Source: an uncultured Roseobacter sp.
Lineage (GTDB): Bacteria > Pseudomonadota > Alphaproteobacteria > Rhodobacterales > Rhodobacteraceae
Length of the DNA: 64,000 nucleotides
Direction: 5' to 3'
Assembly: GCF_947495275.1 (NCBI RefSeq)
Contig: NZ_CANLYL010000003.1
Span: forward strand, 248,001 to 312,000
Shown: positions 27,225 through 35,528 of the stretch, piece by piece
How the letters are laid out: each line of letters starts with the position of its first letter
Position numbering within the stretch: the stretch's first letter is position 1
Notes under the pieces: model-generated
What the model was told of the DNA's origin: nothing
The model's database searches: none
What the model saw: the letters and a program-made list of their open reading frames with translations, nothing else
Program-made: the position numbers and the translations under genes

Positions 27225-28192
27225 TGGCCCGCGATCCTGTCCATTGTACGCACCAGTTCCGCACTAATGCCGGGTTCGGACAACGCATGACCGGCATTCC
27301 GCACCATTTTCAGGTCACAGTTGCCCCACGCCTTGGATAAAGCAAATGCGCTATCCGGCGGGCAGATCATATCGTAGCGCCCCTGTACGATCACACCCGG
27401 AATATGCGCAATACGCCCGACATGGGCGAGAATCTGGCCATCAAACTCAAGAAACCCTGCATTGGAAAAATAGTGATTCTCCAACCGCGCAAAGGCGCGC
27501 GCATAGTCGCCGGGGCTTTCACCGGTTGTCCCGGAAGAATGAATGGAGGCCAGAGCATTTTCCCAAGAAGACCAGGCCTTGGCGTAGCGAGTTTCAATGG
27601 TCATATCACCGCAGAACAAGCGGCGCCGGTAGGCTTCGATCAAATCAGCTTGCTCGTCTGCGGGAACCAGCGAAGTGAAGCGCTCCCAGACCTCTGGCCA
27701 GAATTTGCCCGCACCCCCACCGTAAAACCAGTCCAATTCCCGTTTGGTCATCAGGAACACGCCACGCAAAACGATATGGCGCACGTGATCGGGATGAGCC
27801 TGCGCATAGATCAGCGCCAGTGTCGCGCCCCAGCTGCCACCAAAAACAATCCAGTGCTCGATATCCAATTCGCGGCGAATCAGTTCGATGTCATCAACCA
27901 GGTGCCATGTGGTGTTGTGGGTAACACTGGCGTGCGGGCGTGATCTGCCGCAACCGCGCTGATCAAAGAGAATCACCCGGTAGATTTCCGGATCGAAATA
28001 TCGGCGCATGGCGGGGCTGCATCCACCGCCCGGCCCACCGTGCAACACCACGACCGGGATGCCTTGCGGGTTCCCACATTGCTCCACATAGACCTTATGT
28101 CCCTGGCCCACGTCGAGCATCCGCTGATCGAAAGGGTCGATCGGCGGGTACAGATATTGCACTGCGCGCTTTTGGTCCGAGAATTTGTCCAT
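27221..28192 (-). CDS. pip: Proline iminopeptidase
   Basis: Alpha/beta-hydrolase that removes N-terminal proline from peptides. The 323-residue protein has the oxyanion segment HGGPGGGCSP near residues 48-57, the nucleophile elbow GGSWGATLAL near 121, a helical cap and the catalytic histidine in NAGHALSEPG near 304. The start at 28192 gives the typical N-terminus (YPPIDPFDQRMLDVG). No clear ribosome binding site is seen, and the AT-rich TATATAATA (28201-28209) lies just upstream, so a very short leader is possible. Divergent from ubiG. Confidence 0.94.
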   Translation of the reverse strand: MDKFSDQKRAVQYLYPPIDPFDQRMLDVGQGHKVYVEQCGNPQGIPVVVLHGGPGGGCSPAMRRYFDPEIYRVILFDQRGCGRSRPHASVTHNTTWHLVDDIELIRRELDIEHWIVFGGSWGATLALIYAQAHPDHVRHIVLRGVFLMTKRELDWFYGGGAGKFWPEVWERFTSLVPADEQADLIEAYRRRLFCGDMTIETRYAKAWSSWENALASIHSSGTTGESPGDYARAFARLENHYFSNAGFLEFDGQILAHVGRIAHIPGVIVQGRYDMICPPDSAFALSKAWGNCDLKMVRNAGHALSEPGISAELVRTMDRIAGQ

Positions 28193-28240
28193 TACAGGCC
28201 TATATAATACGAAAACGCTTTTGAGCACATGGAGAAGAGA

Positions 28241-28987
28241 ATGCAAGCGCCTCAAACCACTGTTGACCCCTCGGAAATCGCTAAATTTGAAGCGATGGCG
28301 GCGGAGTGGTGGGATGAAAACGGCAAATTCAAACCCTTGCATATGCTCAACCCCTGCCGTCTGGACTACATTACAAGCCAGATTGCCGCCGAATTTGACC
28401 GCGATCTGAAAGACACCGGCCCGTTCAAAGGGCTGCGCATTCTCGATATCGGCTGCGGGGGTGGGCTACTGGCAGAACCTATGGCACGCCTCGGTGCGGA
28501 TGTGGTTGGGGCAGATGCCGCCGAACGAAATATTCCGGTCGCGAAAATTCATGCCGAACAATCCGGGTTGGAAATCGACTACCGCCACACCACAGCCGAA
28601 GATCTGGCGGAGGCAGGCGAACAATTTGACGCCGTGCTGAATATGGAAGTTGTCGAACACGTGGCATCGCCCATCGACTATCTGGTCGCCTGCCGCAAAT
28701 TGCTAAAACCCGGCGGATTGCACATCTGCTCAACACTCAATCGAAATCCGAAATCCTATATGATGGCGATTATCGGAGCGGAACATGTCATGCGATGGCT
28801 GCCGAAGGGCACACACGAATGGTCGAAATTCATCACACCGGACGAACTTTATGATCTGCTGCAGGACGCCGGTCTGGGCCCTGTGGACCGTAAGGGATTC
28901 GTCTTCAACCCGGTCACATGGTCGTGGCGCCTGTCCGACCGGGATTTGAGCGTCAACTACGTCACGGCCAGCGTAAAACCCGCCTAA
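28241..28987 (+). CDS. ubiG: Ubiquinone biosynthesis O-methyltransferase UbiG
   Basis: SAM-dependent O-methyltransferase for both O-methylation steps of ubiquinone biosynthesis. The 248-residue protein has the SAM motif [19 protein letters not shown] near residue 68, LNMEVVEHV (motif II) and the family block [19 protein letters not shown] at the N-terminus. The ATG at 28241 follows GGAGAAG; an in-frame ATG at 28229 precedes that site. A good -10 (TATAAT, 28203-28208) is upstream without an obvious -35. Confidence 0.95.
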   Translation: MQAPQTTVDPSEIAKFEAMAAEWWDENGKFKPLHMLNPCRLDYITSQIAAEFDRDLKDTGPFKGLRILDIGCGGGLLAEPMARLGADVVGADAAERNIPVAKIHAEQSGLEIDYRHTTAEDLAEAGEQFDAVLNMEVVEHVASPIDYLVACRKLLKPGGLHICSTLNRNPKSYMMAIIGAEHVMRWLPKGTHEWSKFITPDELYDLLQDAGLGPVDRKGFVFNPVTWSWRLSDRDLSVNYVTASVKPA

Positions 28988-29427
28988 GCCCGGTCGCCCA
29001 ATTGACTGCGGAGTTCCCGCAGGATTGGCAGGGCCTCGCGCACTTTCTCGTCACCCAGTTTCTCAACCACCTGATTGATCAGCGGCGTGATCGACCCGAC
29101 GGCCTGATCCCGTGCCTGACGGCCTGCGGGGCTGATCGCAACCATTTTGCGGCGTGCGTCATCCCAGTCCGGCCGGATATGCACATATCCCGCCCATTCC
29201 AGTTTGCTGAGCGTATTAGTCATGGCACCACGCGTGACATGGAAAGTTTCAGCCAGTTGCGCGGGTGTGCGTTCCACCATGTTGCGCGCCAAATGGTTCA
29301 AAACCGAAAAATGCGAGATTTCCATGCCCTTGGGCAGCACACGGCTCAGCCTTGCGCGCACCATCTGGTCCGCCGCAAGCACTTCGCTAAAGAGAGCAAT
29401 TGCCAGAGCATTTCTGTCGTCGTTCAT
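28984..29427 (-). CDS. MarR-family transcriptional regulator
   Basis: A 147-residue winged-helix regulator. The DNA-binding region includes [32 protein letters not shown] and the wing [11 protein letters not shown]. Flanking helices form the dimer interface. It is the last gene of a grxC-nitrilase-marR unit, starting in a TGATG overlap with the nitrilase stop, and overlaps ubiG by four bases at its 3' end. Its ligand and targets are unknown; a redox- or phenolic-compound-responsive role would fit the family. Confidence 0.88.
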   Translation of the reverse strand: MNDDRNALAIALFSEVLAADQMVRARLSRVLPKGMEISHFSVLNHLARNMVERTPAQLAETFHVTRGAMTNTLSKLEWAGYVHIRPDWDDARRKMVAISPAGRQARDQAVGSITPLINQVVEKLGDEKVREALPILRELRSQLGDRA

Positions 29428-30257
29428 CAGGGTCCATCAAATGGTCGCGCGTTTTCAAGACTGGGGACGCGGCCCCGGGCCTTGGACACTTCTCCCATAT
29501 CGAGGTCTGTCATGTAAACGCCCGGTGCTTCACCTGCGTCCATTTGGACCTCTCCCCAAGGGGTAACAACCAGCGAATGGCCATAGGTTTGGCGCATTTT
29601 ATGATCGGTACTGGCATGCACGCCCGTTTGAGCTGGCGCTAAAACATAGCATCCGGTCTCAATGGCACGCGCTTTGAGAAGTGTATGCCAATGCGCAGCA
29701 CCGGTGACCGGAGAAAAAGCGGCAGGCACCGTCAGAATGCGGGCACCGGCATTCGCAAGTGCTGCATGAAGCTTTGGAAAGCGGACATCATAGCAGATCG
29801 TCAGACCAATGGGCGCAAAGGGCGTCTGCGCCACAACCGCTTTGGTGCCCGGGCGATATCCTTCAGATTCGCGCCAGGTTTCTTCGGGGGTCACATCCAC
29901 ATCAAACATATGGATTTTGTCATATTTCGCGACGATTTCCCCGTCCGGATTTATGACAAATGAGCGGTTGGCAAATCGCTGGTCCGAATCATTGGTTTTC
30001 AACCCCAACGAGCCGATCAACATCCAGATCCCTAGGGCCTGCGCTTCTTTGCTCAAGGCGGCCAGAGTGATGTCGTGCTCTTCATGCTGCAACACCATTT
30101 GTTGATGTTTGCGGCTGGTGGAGACACAATTCGTCACCTCCGGCGTCAGAACAAACCGGGCACCTGCTGCAGCGGCTTCCCGAACGAATTTCAGGGTCAC
30201 CTCCAGATTGGCAACCGGATCATCCGTTACATTGAGCTGCAGCAGGGCAATTTTCAT
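29427..30257 (-). CDS. Carbon-nitrogen hydrolase, deaminated-glutathione amidase-like
   Basis: A 276-residue nitrilase-superfamily amidase with the catalytic triad Glu40 (LTPEVTN), Lys114 (KYDKIHMFDVD) and Cys155 (LTICYDVRFP). The pattern is that of the Nit1/YbeM branch, which hydrolyses deaminated glutathione, and the neighbouring glutaredoxin fits a glutathione-related role. The assignment of substrate is an inference from family and neighbour. Start and stop codons overlap those of grxC and marR by one base each. Confidence 0.85.
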   Translation of the reverse strand: MKIALLQLNVTDDPVANLEVTLKFVREAAAAGARFVLTPEVTNCVSTSRKHQQMVLQHEEHDITLAALSKEAQALGIWMLIGSLGLKTNDSDQRFANRSFVINPDGEIVAKYDKIHMFDVDVTPEETWRESEGYRPGTKAVVAQTPFAPIGLTICYDVRFPKLHAALANAGARILTVPAAFSPVTGAAHWHTLLKARAIETGCYVLAPAQTGVHASTDHKMRQTYGHSLVVTPWGEVQMDAGEAPGVYMTDLDMGEVSKARGRVPSLENARPFDGP

Positions 30258-30514
30258 CAGGCGGCCAGCAAAGCGTCCAGTTTTCCGGAACGTTCAAGCG
30301 CATATAGATCGTCGCATCCACCCACGTGAGTTTCACCGACAAAAATCTGCGGCACGGTTCGCCCGCCATTCGCGCGCTGAATCATTTCAGGTTTGCGATT
30401 GGGGTTCGCCAGAACATCCACCTCAGAAAAGTCGACACCTTTCTGATTGAGCAGTCTTTTCGCAGCATGGCAAAAGCCACAAAGTGGAGAGGTGTAGATT
30501 TCGACGGTCTTCAT
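30257..30514 (-). CDS. grxC: Glutaredoxin 3
   Basis: An 85-residue glutathione-dependent disulfide reductase. The active site is CGFC (Cys12, Cys15) in place of the common CPYC. The glutathione-binding TVPQIFVGETHVGGCDD segment is intact. Small cytoplasmic thioredoxin fold. First of the grxC-nitrilase-marR unit, 38 bases after comF. Confidence 0.93.
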   Translation of the reverse strand: MKTVEIYTSPLCGFCHAAKRLLNQKGVDFSEVDVLANPNRKPEMIQRANGGRTVPQIFVGETHVGGCDDLYALERSGKLDALLAA

Positions 30515-30552
30515 ATCAGTGGTCCTTTTAGCGTCGTGCTTTGGACCCGGAT

Positions 30553-31284
30553 TTAGGCATCCTTGACGACCCGCGCTAGGGTCACAACGTATACCGGCCC
30601 TGATCCTGCTGCAATGCAGGCATCTGCCGCCGAAGACAGTGTCGCGCCAGAGGTCAAAACGTCATCGACCAGCAACACGGGTCGCCCAACGAGACGATGC
30701 TTGCGGCGCGGGTGCGCCGAGATGGCCCCCTTGACCGAAGAGAACCTGACCTCTTTTGTCATACCCTCCATGGGCAGGGTTCGTTTCTGACGTTGCAGCA
30801 GGTCCGGGCAAACCGGCAAACCTGTATGTTTTGCAAGGGCTTGCGCAAGAAGCGCGGATTGGTTGTAGCGCCGTTTGACCATGCGCATCCAATGCAGGGG
30901 CACCGGTGCGATGATCATGTTTTCCTTGGGCAGATCCGCGATTGCCTGCGCCATCCAACGGGCCGCAGGCGTCGCAATTTCCTGCCGGTCCCCATGTTTG
31001 AGCGCGAGCACGAGCCGTTTTCCATTGTCTTTGTAGATCAGTGCAGATCGCCCCTGCGCCCAGGGGCGCGGCGTTATCATGCACTCATCACATTTTAGTG
31101 TATCAGACAGATCGTCCCCCGGCAGCGGCGTGCCGCAGGTGTCACAGATGGAGCCGCCGATAAACAAAGTGTCCCGCCAGCAGGTGCCACAGAGACCAAA
31201 ATCGCTCATCACTTTGCCGCCGCACCCCAAACAGCGCGGAGGGTAGACGATCGAAACAGCCGTTTGAAAACTCACCTCTGCCAC
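30553..31284 (-). CDS. comF: ComF-family phosphoribosyltransferase-like protein
   Basis: A 243-residue protein with an N-terminal zinc-binding region (CLGCG, CGTC, CDTCGTPL, CDEC) and a C-terminal phosphoribosyltransferase fold with the PRPP loop VLLVDDVLTSGAT. In naturally competent bacteria ComF acts in DNA uptake or processing; in non-competent species its role is unclear. It starts at GTG 31284 with a strong GGAGGTGA site that abuts the divergent methyltransferase start, leaving only 14 bases between the two start codons. Confidence 0.9.
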   Translation of the reverse strand: MAEVSFQTAVSIVYPPRCLGCGGKVMSDFGLCGTCWRDTLFIGGSICDTCGTPLPGDDLSDTLKCDECMITPRPWAQGRSALIYKDNGKRLVLALKHGDRQEIATPAARWMAQAIADLPKENMIIAPVPLHWMRMVKRRYNQSALLAQALAKHTGLPVCPDLLQRQKRTLPMEGMTKEVRFSSVKGAISAHPRRKHRLVGRPVLLVDDVLTSGATLSSAADACIAAGSGPVYVVTLARVVKDA

Positions 31285-31292
31285 GTTATGTC
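31264..31292 (+). promoter_or_regulatory. Candidate promoter of the NDUFAF5-like gene
   Basis: TTGAAA (31264-31269), 17-base spacer, TATGTC (31287-31292) on the plus strand, inside the 5' end of comF. Transcription would begin about at the ATG at 31299, consistent with the absence of any Shine-Dalgarno on this strand. Confidence 0.35.
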
Positions 31293-31298
31293 ACCTCC

Positions 31299-32111
31299 AT
31301 GAATGCACCGAATGCTCTGACTGATATTGTCGCGCTGCAACGGCAGCGCGTGCGCGCGACGACTCATTTCTTGCAAGAGATCGCGGCAGACGAAGTGCAG
31401 GATCGCCTGTCCATGGTTAACAGGTCGTTTACGGCGCCTGCCATTGTGACGCCTTTTTCGCAGGTCTGGAAAAACCACCTGCCCGAGGCCATTATTTTCC
31501 CAGATCAAGAGGTACTGGAGCTTGCCGCCGACGAACATGATCTTGTCATCCATTCATTAGCGCTACATTGGGCGAATGACCCTGTGGGGCAACTGATCCA
31601 GTGCCGACGCGCCCTCAAACCAGATGGTTTGCTGATTGCGGCAAGTCTGGGTGGACAGACACTTACCGAATTGCGCAGTTGCCTTGGGCAGGCCGAAGCC
31701 ACTGTCACTGGCGGGCTGTCACCACGCGTCGCGCCGATGGCGGAAATCCGGGATCTGGGAGCCTTATTGCAGCGCGCGGGTTTTGCATTGCCGGTCGCCG
31801 ATAGCGTCAAACTGAACGTGGAATATCGCGATGTCTGGCACCTCATGCGCGATCTGAAAGCGATGGGTGAGGGCAACGCCTTGGCTGCACGAAATCGAAC
31901 GCCTCTGAAACGGCAGATAGTTGACGTGGCATCGCGGCTTTATACCGATCAATACACCACCTCCAACGGCCGGATTTCAGCAACATTCGAAATGGTGTTT
32001 CTGACGGGTTGGGCACCTGATGAAAGCCAACCGAAACCGCTGCGTCCCGGCTCCGCCCAGCAGCGGCTGGCAGATGCGCTCGCCGCCACAGAAACCCCTT
32101 TGCCTGATTGA
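31299..32111 (+). CDS. NDUFAF5-like class I methyltransferase-fold protein
   Basis: A 270-residue protein of the alphaproteobacterial group related to mitochondrial NDUFAF5, recognised by HSLALHWANDPVGQLIQCRR, LKPDGLLIAASLGGQTLTEL and APMAEIRDLGALLQRAGF. The N-terminal glycine-rich SAM motif I expected near residues 48-60 is not recognisable; that region reads SFTAPAIVTPFSQVW. NDUFAF5 is reported to modify an arginine of a complex I subunit by hydroxylation, so a conventional methyltransferase activity should not be assumed. No ribosome binding site precedes the ATG; the comF site lies there on the other strand. Confidence 0.75.
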   Translation: MNAPNALTDIVALQRQRVRATTHFLQEIAADEVQDRLSMVNRSFTAPAIVTPFSQVWKNHLPEAIIFPDQEVLELAADEHDLVIHSLALHWANDPVGQLIQCRRALKPDGLLIAASLGGQTLTELRSCLGQAEATVTGGLSPRVAPMAEIRDLGALLQRAGFALPVADSVKLNVEYRDVWHLMRDLKAMGEGNALAARNRTPLKRQIVDVASRLYTDQYTTSNGRISATFEMVFLTGWAPDESQPKPLRPGSAQQRLADALAATETPLPD

Positions 32112-32168
32112 CCCTCGCTGAAAACCGTCTATCTCAGGCGGGTAGCCGCACGACAAGGACCATTGAAC

Positions 32169-33239
32169 ATGCTGGACAGCAGCGCCTCCGCGCCCGTTAC
32201 CGTTCGCCCGGAACACGCCAAGGATGACCACCCGGCTATAATCGAACCCAAAATAGGCATCCTTCTGGCCAATCTCGGGACGCCCGACAACTATGATTAT
32301 TGGTCGATGCGCCGCTATCTGAACGAGTTTTTGTCCGACCGCCGTGTCATCGACTATAGCCCGTGGATCTGGCAGCCCTTGTTGCAGTTGATCATCCTCA
32401 GTAAACGCCCGTTTTCCAGCGGTGCGGCCTATAAATCCATCTGGAACGAAGACGCTGGCGAAAGCCCTTTGATGACCATAACCAAGGCCCAATCGCACAA
32501 GATCAAGGCCGAGATGCACAAACGGCACGGCAAGAACATTATAGTCGATTTCTGTATGCGCTATGGCAATCCGTCAACGCGGTCAAAGGTGGCTGAGATG
32601 ACAGCGGCAGGGTGCCGTAAGATATTGTTTTTCCCGCTTTATCCGCACTACGCTGGTGCTACTTCCGCAACGGCAAATGACGAGTTTTTCCGCGCGCTAA
32701 CTTATGAGAAGTGGCAACCCGTCACGCGGACGGTCGAGCCCTATTTCGATCGCGCGGATTACATTGATGCGCTGGCTCAGTCGATAGAGCGCGCCTATGC
32801 AGGCCTACAGAAGAAGCCCGATATTCTGGTCTGTTCCTACCACGGGGTCCCTATCAGATACTTGATGGAGGGAGATCCCTATCATTGCCAATGTCAGAAG
32901 ACGACGCGGCTGTTAAAGGAGCGTTTGGGGTGGGAAGATACCGAAATCACCACGACGTTCCAATCCAGGTTTGGGCCCGAGGAATGGCTGCAACCCTACA
33001 CCGTCGAAGAAGTTGCGCGATTGGCTGAGGCCGGCAAGAAGAACATTGCCGTCTGTGCACCTGCCTTTTCCGCTGACTGCATCGAGACGCTGGAAGAGAT
33101 CAATGAAGAGATCAAGGAAAGCTTTGAAGAGGCGGGCGGTGAAATCTTCACCTACATTCCATGCCTGAACGACGATGACGCGCATGTTGAAGCCCTGTCA
33201 AATGTCATTGATGACAACCTGCGCGGATGGTTGGGCTAG
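32169..33239 (+). CDS. hemH: Ferrochelatase
   Basis: Inserts Fe(II) into protoporphyrin IX, the last step of haem synthesis. The 356-residue protein has LLANLGTPDN at the N-terminus, the substrate-binding YPHYAGATSATANDE region, the catalytic histidine in SYHGVPIRY and the C-terminal FSADCIETLEEINEE block with the conserved acidic residues. The start at 32169 is favoured by AAGGAC; a TTG two codons upstream is possible. Followed by a strong terminator. Confidence 0.96.
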   Translation: MLDSSASAPVTVRPEHAKDDHPAIIEPKIGILLANLGTPDNYDYWSMRRYLNEFLSDRRVIDYSPWIWQPLLQLIILSKRPFSSGAAYKSIWNEDAGESPLMTITKAQSHKIKAEMHKRHGKNIIVDFCMRYGNPSTRSKVAEMTAAGCRKILFFPLYPHYAGATSATANDEFFRALTYEKWQPVTRTVEPYFDRADYIDALAQSIERAYAGLQKKPDILVCSYHGVPIRYLMEGDPYHCQCQKTTRLLKERLGWEDTEITTTFQSRFGPEEWLQPYTVEEVARLAEAGKKNIAVCAPAFSADCIETLEEINEEIKESFEEAGGEIFTYIPCLNDDDAHVEALSNVIDDNLRGWLG

Positions 33240-33266
33240 GTATCAAAGTTCAACAGTTTCAAATGT

Positions 33267-33295
33267 AAAAAGGCGGCGCATTGCGCCGCCTTTTT
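33267..33295. terminator. Bidirectional intrinsic terminator after hemH
   Basis: AAAAAGGCGGCGC-att-GCGCCGCCTTTTT: an 8-bp GC stem plus A/T tracts on both sides. It serves hemH on the plus strand and the 58-residue protein gene on the minus strand. Confidence 0.93.
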
Positions 33296-33317
33296 GTATT
33301 TAGCTCTGCGGGTACTA

Positions 33318-33494
33318 TTAGGAAATAGCTGCAGCAGCGATAATCAACAGAATGATTGGCAACAGAACGCCAGTGGACGAGCTTTCTGTTTCTTCAACAA
33401 TAACAGGTGCTTCAACGACGGGCTCAGCAAGCGAACCTGCGTATGCTGTCGATGCGGCGGCTGTCAGTGCAGCGGCGAGAACGAGTTTTTTCAT
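33318..33494 (-). CDS. 58-residue exported protein with C-terminal membrane segment
   Basis: Signal peptide (MKKLVLAAALTAAASTAYAG, cleavage near residue 19), a 20-residue acidic Val/Glu-rich linker, then a hydrophobic stretch (GVLLPIILLIIAAAAIS) ending the protein. The start at 33494 has a GGAGG site; the longer frame does not. Proteins of this architecture occur in Rhodobacterales, but their role is unknown. It lies beside an L,D-transpeptidase, so an envelope role is plausible. Confidence 0.72.
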   Translation of the reverse strand: MKKLVLAAALTAAASTAYAGSLAEPVVEAPVIVEETESSSTGVLLPIILLIIAAAAIS

Positions 33495-33634
33495 ATCATA
33501 ACCTCCAGAAATGGCGCACCACGCATTGTAGCGGTACGCACCCAAGACTTTCCTCGTAGTTGTTTGTAAAGCACCATAGATCAGCCTTTGCAAACTGGAT
33601 TCCCGGATCGTTTCGCAAATCAAAGTTAATGTCG

Positions 33635-34246
33635 TCAAATAAGCAACACTTGTGTGCCAACTTTCGCCAATGCGAAGAGTTCTGCGATATGCTCGTTGTA
33701 AAGCCCGATGCAGCCATTCGAGGATTGGCGCCCGATTTTACGCGTATCGTGGGTGCCGTGAATCCGGTAGTAAGTCCAGCTCAGATAAAGAGCGTGCGTC
33801 CCCAATGGATTGTCCGGACCGGGGCCGATGTACTCCGGCCATTCCGGATTCCGTTTCAGCATAGAAGGCGTCGGGCGCCAACTCGGCCCTTCAACTTTAC
33901 GGGTCACCGACGTTCGCCCGCGTCGTGTCAACTCTTCGGTCAAGGGGACGCTCGAAGGATAGAGTTTATAGAAGCTTTCGTCTTCCGCCCAATAGTGCAG
34001 TGCGCGGCTGTCAATATCGACCAGGATCGCTCCTTTCCGCAAGTTGGAGAAATAGGGCTGCCAGTCCAATGTCCGGAAGCTGGAGATGTTGCGACGCACC
34101 ACTTCGGTCAGATCGCGCTCACCTTGTGTCGTCGCGGCCGAATTCACAGATGATGCGTCCTGTGCGATCGCCGGCATCGCCAGCATTGCCGCACTACCAG
34201 CCAGAAAGGCTCGACGACTCGGGACTTGAAAACGTTTGTCAGACAC
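33635..34246 (-). CDS. Exported L,D-transpeptidase (YkuD family)
   Basis: A 203-residue protein with a twin-arginine-like signal (SRRAFLAGSAAMLAMPAIA). The catalytic YkuD motif is complete: HGTHDTRKIG, then SNGCIGLYN with the nucleophile Cys near the C-terminus. It forms 3-3 cross-links in peptidoglycan or attaches proteins to it. The GTG at 34246 is preceded by GGAGG at six bases, which decides the start over an ATG seven codons upstream. The upstream region has a tandem ATAAAATGTG repeat. Confidence 0.88.
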   Translation of the reverse strand: MSDKRFQVPSRRAFLAGSAAMLAMPAIAQDASSVNSAATTQGERDLTEVVRRNISSFRTLDWQPYFSNLRKGAILVDIDSRALHYWAEDESFYKLYPSSVPLTEELTRRGRTSVTRKVEGPSWRPTPSMLKRNPEWPEYIGPGPDNPLGTHALYLSWTYYRIHGTHDTRKIGRQSSNGCIGLYNEHIAELFALAKVGTQVLLI

Positions 34247-34262
34247 TGGATGCCTCCATAAA

Positions 34263-34292
34263 CACATTTTATCACGTTAAAGCACATTTTAT
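34263..34292 (-). repeat. Tandem ATAAAATGTG, 20-base period
   Basis: CACATTTTAT occurs at 34263-34272 and 34283-34292 (ATAAAATGTG on the minus strand), exactly two helical turns apart, 17-46 bases upstream of the L,D-transpeptidase start. Each copy contains a -10-like TAAAAT. They could be tandem promoters or two binding sites for one regulator. Confidence 0.4.
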
Positions 34293-34365
34293 TGCGCGAA
34301 TGCCGCAGTCGCAAATCAAACACTTGTCATCTGGCGGCCTCGCGCCGATGCGCGTTTGAAATACG

Positions 34366-34385
34366 TCGCATTGCAATATATGCGA
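34366..34385. promoter_or_regulatory. Inverted repeat upstream of the CAP lipoprotein gene
   Basis: TCGCAT-TGCAATAT-ATGCGA, 26 bases upstream of the CAP-lipoprotein start. A TTGAAA (34356-34361) and TATATG (34377-34382) with a short 15-base spacer form a weak candidate promoter over it. Confidence 0.3.
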
Positions 34386-34410
34386 TGTAGCAACGTTTAA
34401 GGAGGACAAA

Positions 34411-34938
34411 ATGGTCCGGCTGTTTTCGATTTTGGTTGTTTTGAGCTTAACACTGGCTGCCTGCGGCCCTGGGCCTGCAATCAATGACGGCTCAGGTGCG
34501 CCAAATCTCTATCGGATCAAGAAATCTGATACGGGTAAGATCCAGTTCCGCATGCTTGATTCGATTAATGCGCTGCGCAGCGCATCCGGGCAGCCGCCTC
34601 TTGAGCTGGATGCGACTCTCAATGCTGCTGCGGCCACACACTCCCGCGATATGTCGATTCAGAACCGCCCCTGGCATTTTGGATCCGATGGTTCGTCCCC
34701 AATCGACAGGATCAGGCGAGTGGGCTACTCTGGCGCACTGGTCGGTGAAAACATATCAGAGACATATGAAACCGAATTGGAGACACTTGGCGCCTGGATG
34801 GAGCAGCCTGACACCCGCCGCGTGATTCTCTCGCCGGATGCAACCCAAATGGGGTTTGCCTGGCACCAGGAGAACAACGGAAAAATCTGGTGGACATTAG
34901 TTACCGGTAGCAATCGCCTTGCGACAGGGCCGGTCTGA
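34411..34938 (+). CDS. CAP/SCP-domain lipoprotein
   Basis: A 175-residue lipoprotein: lipobox LTLAAC with Cys18 as the lipidated residue. The CAP domain (bacterial YkwD-like) covers residues 45-170, with LDSINALRSASGQPPLELDATLNAAAATHSRDM, RPWHFGSDGSSPIDRIRRVGY, LVGENIS and TQMGFAWHQENNGKIWWT. Bacterial CAP proteins are secreted and of uncertain function. GGAGGA precedes the start. It lies between two L,D-transpeptidase genes, converging with the second (three bases between stops). Confidence 0.88.
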   Translation: MVRLFSILVVLSLTLAACGPGPAINDGSGAPNLYRIKKSDTGKIQFRMLDSINALRSASGQPPLELDATLNAAAATHSRDMSIQNRPWHFGSDGSSPIDRIRRVGYSGALVGENISETYETELETLGAWMEQPDTRRVILSPDATQMGFAWHQENNGKIWWTLVTGSNRLATGPV

Positions 34939-34941
34939 CAC

Positions 34942-35442
34942 TCACGCGCTCAAAGAGATCAGTGTTCCGTCGCGCACCATGGCATAGATGTCTTCCATCT
35001 CGTCATTGGTGACCGAGATACATCCCCAGGTCCAATCCTTGTCATCTTTGCGGAACGGGTTTTTCTGACCGTGGATGAAGATATCGCCACCAGCGCTTTT
35101 GCCCATAGCCTTGGCCAGCGCAACATCATTCACGTTGGGATAAGAAATGCCCAGAGAAAGATGGTAGTTCGAGTTCGGATTGCGTCGGTCAATGCGGTAA
35201 ACACCTTCTGGCGTGCGCCCATCTCCTTCGAACTGCTTATGTCCGACGGGCGCAAACCCGAGATTGATGTCATAGCTCTTCAGCAAGGTATCGTGATGCA
35301 GCAAATGCATCCGACGAGCGCCCTTGTTCACAACAACAAAAGTCACTTCCGGCCCATCGTAACGACGAAACTTTGAGCTGCCTGCACAGCCTGCCAACGC
35401 AACGGCGGCTGCGGTGCTCATTATCAAATCTCTGCGACGCAT
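34942..35442 (-). CDS. L,D-transpeptidase lipoprotein (YkuD family)
   Basis: A 166-residue protein with a lipoprotein signal (MRRRDLIMSTAAAVALAGC). The YkuD domain has GDIFIHGQKNP and the catalytic WGCISVTNDEMEDIY. The GRTPEGVYRIDRRNPNS segment is typical. The start at 35442 gives a normal signal peptide; an ATG ten codons upstream is also possible. A second peptidoglycan cross-linking enzyme or L,D-carboxypeptidase of the same superfamily within 1 kb of the first, but not closely similar to it. Confidence 0.87.
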   Translation of the reverse strand: MRRRDLIMSTAAAVALAGCAGSSKFRRYDGPEVTFVVVNKGARRMHLLHHDTLLKSYDINLGFAPVGHKQFEGDGRTPEGVYRIDRRNPNSNYHLSLGISYPNVNDVALAKAMGKSAGGDIFIHGQKNPFRKDDKDWTWGCISVTNDEMEDIYAMVRDGTLISLSA

Positions 35443-35528
35443 TTTCTGCTGTCCTGTTTGTCTTTGCGACATTCTGCTCTTTTGACACGATTATCATGGT
35501 TATTTGGTTAAACAACCTCACAAATTTG

